Shown: piece by piece, positions 40,804 to 44,325 of the stretch
How positions within the stretch are numbered: the first letter of the stretch is position 1
Layout: the number at the start of each line of letters is the position of its first letter
NCBI GenBank assembly: GCA_020631395.1
Contig: JAHDHI010000038.1
Location: 1 to 44,325 of the forward strand
Reading direction: 5' to 3'
Origin: Bizionia sp.
GTDB taxonomy: Bacteria; Bacteroidota; Bacteroidia; Flavobacteriales; Flavobacteriaceae
DNA: 44,325 bases
Made by a program: the position numbers and the translations under genes
The notes under the pieces: model-generated
The model's database searches: none
Told to the model about the DNA's origin: nothing
What the model saw: the letters and a program-made list of their open reading frames with translations, nothing else

Positions 40804-43800
40804 ATGAAAAACATACCCCTACTGCTGTTTTGCCTTGCAATGTCATTTGCATCTGCACAAATTCAGTTTAACGAGAATGCTCCATGGATGTCAAGTTTAG
40901 ACATTCGAGCTCGTAAAGCATCAAACAACCCTGTTACTTTTCAGGAAACCGTGGATGTGTTCAATGCATATTGGGAAACAAGAGACCCAAGTGTAAAAGG
41001 AAGTGGATACAAACCATTTAAGAGATGGGAAAACTACTGGAGAAATTTTGTCAAGGAAGATGGTACCTTACCAACACAACAAGAACTTTGGAACACTTAC
41101 TTGATTCAAAAAAACAATGTTTCACAAAAAACATTCATGGCAGATTTAAGTGATTGGCAACCAGTTGGCCCATTCACACATATCAATACGGGATCCTGGT
41201 CTTCTGGGCAAGGGCGTGTAAATGTCATTGTAAAAGACGAAGCCAATGCCAACACGTATTATGTTGGAGCACCAGCAGGAGGCTTTTGGAAGACTATCGA
41301 TGGAGGAACCACTTGGAACACCTACACGGATTTTTTACCACAAATCGGAGTTTCTGGCATTGCAGTGGACTATGGAAATCCAGGGACGATATACATTGCT
41401 ACAGGAGATGATGATGCAGGAGATTCCTATAGTGTAGGTGTAATGAAATCCACCGATGGTGGTTTAACGTGGAATACGACAGGTTTGAATCCTGGGAATT
41501 CCCCAAATAGCATGAATGACATTTACATAAACCCAAACAATTCGAACATGCTTTGGGTTGCAACATCAGATGGCTTATACAAATCGACAGATGCTGGTGT
41601 GACTTGGACATCAAAATTGTCAGGTGACATTAAAGACATTAAAATAAAACCAGGAGATACAAATGTCATTTATGCAAACAAAAAAAACTTTTCTGGAACA
41701 GAGTTTTTTAGGTCTACAGATGAAGGAGAATCCTTTGCCAGTGTAAATTCTGGGCTTCCTAGCGTAAGTTCGGTGAGTAGGATGGTCATAGATGTGACAC
41801 CTGCCAATCCAAACCTCGTCTATGTGTTGACGGCTACCAATAGCAATGGCTTTCAAGGTGTTTACAGATCTGTGGATTCGGGAGTGACATTTACCACTGT
41901 GGCCACATCCGGGACGGTTGGAGATATTTTCGAATCGACTCAAAGTTGGTATGATATGGCGTTTGCAGTTTCAGATACCAATGAAAATGAATTATATACA
42001 GGAGTGCTCAATGTTTGGAAGGGAACTGTGGGAACAAATGGACAAGCGACATTTACAAAGATAAACAGTTGGAGTGCGCCAGCAAGTGCAACATATACGC
42101 ATGCAGACATCCATTACTTGCGTTTTTTCGAAGGAGAATTGCTTGTGGGATCCGATGGAGGCTTCTACAAGTCTGAAAATGCAGGAGGTAGTTTTTCAGA
42201 TTTGACAGCTGGAATGCAAATCAGTCAGTTTTATCGTATAGCCGTTTCAAAGCAATCCTCAGACAAAATGGTCGGAGGTTTGCAGGATAATGGAGGCCAT
42301 GCATACAACAACAACCAATGGCAAAACTACTATGGGGCGGATGGTATGGATACGGCAATCGATCCAGAGAATTCCAATCTATATTACGGATTCATCCAAA
42401 GCGGAGGAACACTTTACATTTCATCATCATCAGGAGCTGGTATCACAGGAAATGTGGGGAGCCCTAGTGGAGAAAGCGGAAATTGGATCACACCATTGTT
42501 CATGAACAACGAGAGTGAATTGTATTCAGGATATGGTAGGTTGTACAGATTGGACAACAATAGTTGGACGCCAGTTTCGCAAAATTTAGGAAGCAACATA
42601 GACGTTTTGGAAATAGATGAGCAGAACCCGGACAACATCTTTGTTGCTACGAACAGGACATTGAGGAAAAGTACAGATAGGGGAGTGAGCTTTACAAGCA
42701 TAGCAGCAACGGCTTTTAGTCCTAGTATTCCCTCTAATAGGGTCATTACCTCCATAGAGGTAAATACGGTAGACAACAACATCATATATGTGACATCATC
42801 CGGTACAGGTGGGAATGTATACAAATCTACAGATGGAGGAATGAGTTTCACCAGTATATCCAATGGGCTGCCAAGTGTGACGAAGAACATCATAAAGCAT
42901 CAAAACCTACACTCTAAAAACCCATTGTATCTTGGAACCAGCTTGGGTGTCTATAGATATGACGACGATACTTTGGCTTGGGAGTTGTTTAACAACAACT
43001 TGCCTAATGTAACTGTGAGAGATCTTGAAATAAATGTTTTCGACAACAAGATCACAGCTGCTACATATGGTAGAGGAATATGGCAATCCACAATACCAAC
43101 AGAGTTGGCACCTACCGATGTCAAGTTGGTTGATGTCAATGGCATAGGGGCTACTATAGATTGCAATACCAACATAGAAGCGGAGATTCTTGTTAAAAAC
43201 AATGGAGCAAGTACCATAACATCGATAGACGTGGTGTACACCATAGATGGAGTAGATTCAAATTACAACTGGACTGGTAGCTTGGCTTCTGAAGCAACGA
43301 CTACGATAACCTTACCACAATTCTCCTTGGCGAAGGGAATACATACGTTTTCTGCGACCACAACGACGGCCAATGATGCCTATGCAATTAACAATGGTTC
43401 CGAGGAAAAGGTGATCTATGCAAATGCGCCAGGAACTGTTCAGGTCGTAAATACCTTCGAAACCGCTGCAGAAGAGCTGTTGGTTTTCGATGAAGGAGCC
43501 ACAACTCAATATTGGCAAAGAGGAGTGCCAACAGGAACTGTTTTAAATGACTCTGCAAACCCTACCAATCAAGTGTACGGAACGAACCTATCAGGAAACC
43601 ATGGAGACGGCATTAAAAGTTATTTGGTTACGGAATGTTACGATTTAACGAGTATGACAAGTCCGGAGATAAAGTTTGACATGGCATTTCAATTAGAACA
43701 AGATTGGGATATCGTATATGTGGAATATTCTACGAATCAAGGTACAGATTGGGACGTTTTGGGCGCTGCCACGGATCCTAACTGGTATAACAGCGACAAG

Positions 43801-44259
43801 TTGCCAGGTACGGATTGCCTCAATTGCCCTGGAGCCCAATGGACTGGGACCAATGCCACTTTAACTGAATACGTTTATAATCTAACAGCGTTTACCAACC
43901 AAGCAAATATGATGTTCAGAATCGTATTCCATGCAGATCAAGCAGTGAATATGGAAGGCGCCATAGTGGACAACTTGGTAATAAGAGAAAATGCTTTGAG
44001 TACCGATGAGTTTGGAGTTGTCAACTTTAGTATTTACCCTAATCCGTCGGAAGGTGTTTTCAACATCAAGACGAGAACGAATGATAGCTTTAACATTAGT
44101 GTTTATGATGTTACAGGAAAACATATCTTGGAAGAAACGAACATCGTACCCAACAACAATAACTACAAGTTGGATATTGGAGGGTATGCCTCTGGAATTT
44201 ACCTGTTGAATCTTTCAACTGAAAAAAGCAAGATAACCAAAAAGCTGATATTGAATTAA
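40804..44259 (+). CDS. BNR/sortilin-type beta-propeller protein exported by the Type IX secretion system
   Basis: A 1151-residue surface protein. Signal peptide 1-18 (ending SFASAQ). Residues about 110-775 hold Asp-box (BNR) repeats such as STDGGLTW, STDAGVTW, STDEGESF, STDRGVSF and STDGGMSF, as in sortilin/VPS10 ten-bladed propellers. A CARDB-like beta domain (about 778-870: AEILVKNNGASTITSIDVVYTI) follows, then a jelly-roll resembling MAM domains (about 890-1065: FDMAFQLEQDWDIVYVEYST). The C-terminus is a Type A T9SS sorting domain (FSIYPNPSEGVFNIKT, SVYDVTGK, YASGIYLLNLSTEKSKITKKLI). Hydrolase annotation of BNR proteins is often unsupported; catalytic residues of sialidases are not evident here. 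A role in binding extracellular peptides or glycans is possible. The gene is complete. Confidence 0.9.
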   Translation: MKNIPLLLFCLAMSFASAQIQFNENAPWMSSLDIRARKASNNPVTFQETVDVFNAYWETRDPSVKGSGYKPFKRWENYWRNFVKEDGTLPTQQELWNTYLIQKNNVSQKTFMADLSDWQPVGPFTHINTGSWSSGQGRVNVIVKDEANANTYYVGAPAGGFWKTIDGGTTWNTYTDFLPQIGVSGIAVDYGNPGTIYIATGDDDAGDSYSVGVMKSTDGGLTWNTTGLNPGNSPNSMNDIYINPNNSNMLWVATSDGLYKSTDAGVTWTSKLSGDIKDIKIKPGDTNVIYANKKNFSGTEFFRSTDEGESFASVNSGLPSVSSVSRMVIDVTPANPNLVYVLTATNSNGFQGVYRSVDSGVTFTTVATSGTVGDIFESTQSWYDMAFAVSDTNENELYTGVLNVWKGTVGTNGQATFTKINSWSAPASATYTHADIHYLRFFEGELLVGSDGGFYKSENAGGSFSDLTAGMQISQFYRIAVSKQSSDKMVGGLQDNGGHAYNNNQWQNYYGADGMDTAIDPENSNLYYGFIQSGGTLYISSSSGAGITGNVGSPSGESGNWITPLFMNNESELYSGYGRLYRLDNNSWTPVSQNLGSNIDVLEIDEQNPDNIFVATNRTLRKSTDRGVSFTSIAATAFSPSIPSNRVITSIEVNTVDNNIIYVTSSGTGGNVYKSTDGGMSFTSISNGLPSVTKNIIKHQNLHSKNPLYLGTSLGVYRYDDDTLAWELFNNNLPNVTVRDLEINVFDNKITAATYGRGIWQSTIPTELAPTDVKLVDVNGIGATIDCNTNIEAEILVKNNGASTITSIDVVYTIDGVDSNYNWTGSLASEATTTITLPQFSLAKGIHTFSATTTTANDAYAINNGSEEKVIYANAPGTVQVVNTFETAAEELLVFDEGATTQYWQRGVPTGTVLNDSANPTNQVYGTNLSGNHGDGIKSYLVTECYDLTSMTSPEIKFDMAFQLEQDWDIVYVEYSTNQGTDWDVLGAATDPNWYNSDKLPGTDCLNCPGAQWTGTNATLTEYVYNLTAFTNQANMMFRIVFHADQAVNMEGAIVDNLVIRENALSTDEFGVVNFSIYPNPSEGVFNIKTRTNDSFNISVYDVTGKHILEETNIVPNNNNYKLDIGGYASGIYLLNLSTEKSKITKKLILN

Positions 44260-44325
44260 AATACATTTTTAACCAATAGCGTCCTAAACGTTTGAAAAAG
44301 AGAAAGGAATTCTTGTCCCTCAAAG

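Noticed and set aside
40804-44259. Sialidase assignment for the BNR protein
   Set aside because: Asp-box repeats alone do not make a sialidase; the Arg triad and FRIP motif of that family were not found, and the layout fits sortilin-type propellers.

Overview
The window reads as an AT-rich chromosomal segment of a flavobacterium (Bacteroidota, most likely a marine Flavobacteriaceae). The evidence is a large cell-surface protein ending in a Type IX secretion sorting domain, many lipoproteins, several exact matches to the Bacteroidota -7 promoter element TAnnTTTG, and a dense block of fucosidases and sulfatases of the kind used on algal or animal fucosylated glycans. No tRNA, rRNA, CRISPR array, insertion sequence or phage integrase was seen.

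Region 1 (1-6873): a minus-strand group of a GT-C-type membrane protein, a secreted Ig-like protein and a membrane-anchored protein cut by the left edge, with overlapping stop and start codons. A GT2 glycosyltransferase of the polyprenyl-phosphate sugar synthase type is divergently transcribed, followed by a terminator and an unknown polytopic membrane protein.

Region 2 (6923-26628): about 20 kb of minus-strand genes with almost no spacing, forming a fucose-glycan degradation and L-fucose oxidation cluster. Depolymerising enzymes are four divergent GH29 fucosidases, one GH95 fucosidase, one S1 sulfatase with a CSPTR active site and one phosphodiesterase-like phosphatase-superfamily lipoprotein. 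Free fucose would enter through FucP and be handled by a RhaM-family mutarotase, an SDR L-fucose dehydrogenase, a fuconolactonase, L-fuconate dehydratase, a 2-keto-3-deoxy-L-fuconate dehydrogenase and a fumarylacetoacetate-hydrolase-family enzyme, giving pyruvate and L-lactate; an FMN L-lactate dehydrogenase completes oxidation to pyruvate. An AraC regulator sits inside the cluster. No SusC/SusD pair is present in the window. Divergent from it, across a 237-bp region holding two palindromes, is a PNGase F-like amidase (26866-28557), which raises the possibility that fucosylated N-glycans are one substrate.

Region 3 (29160-34587): an SH3-domain secreted protein, a Reg_prop/Y_Y_Y sensor histidine kinase with its LytTR response regulator, and a HELAH putative zinc metalloprotein.

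Region 4 (34483-38550): a tandem duplication. Each unit holds the 3' end of the metalloprotein gene, a terminator hairpin and a fibre-like protein with 17-residue repeats and a C-terminal S74 chaperone domain. In unit 2 the metalloprotein fragment is a pseudogene and the hairpin is decayed; the two fibre proteins carry 12 and 8 repeat units.

Region 5 (38564-44325): an epimerase-like L-threonine dehydrogenase, two small lipoproteins in tandem (the second NTF2-like), and a 1151-residue BNR/sortilin-type beta-propeller protein exported by the Type IX system.
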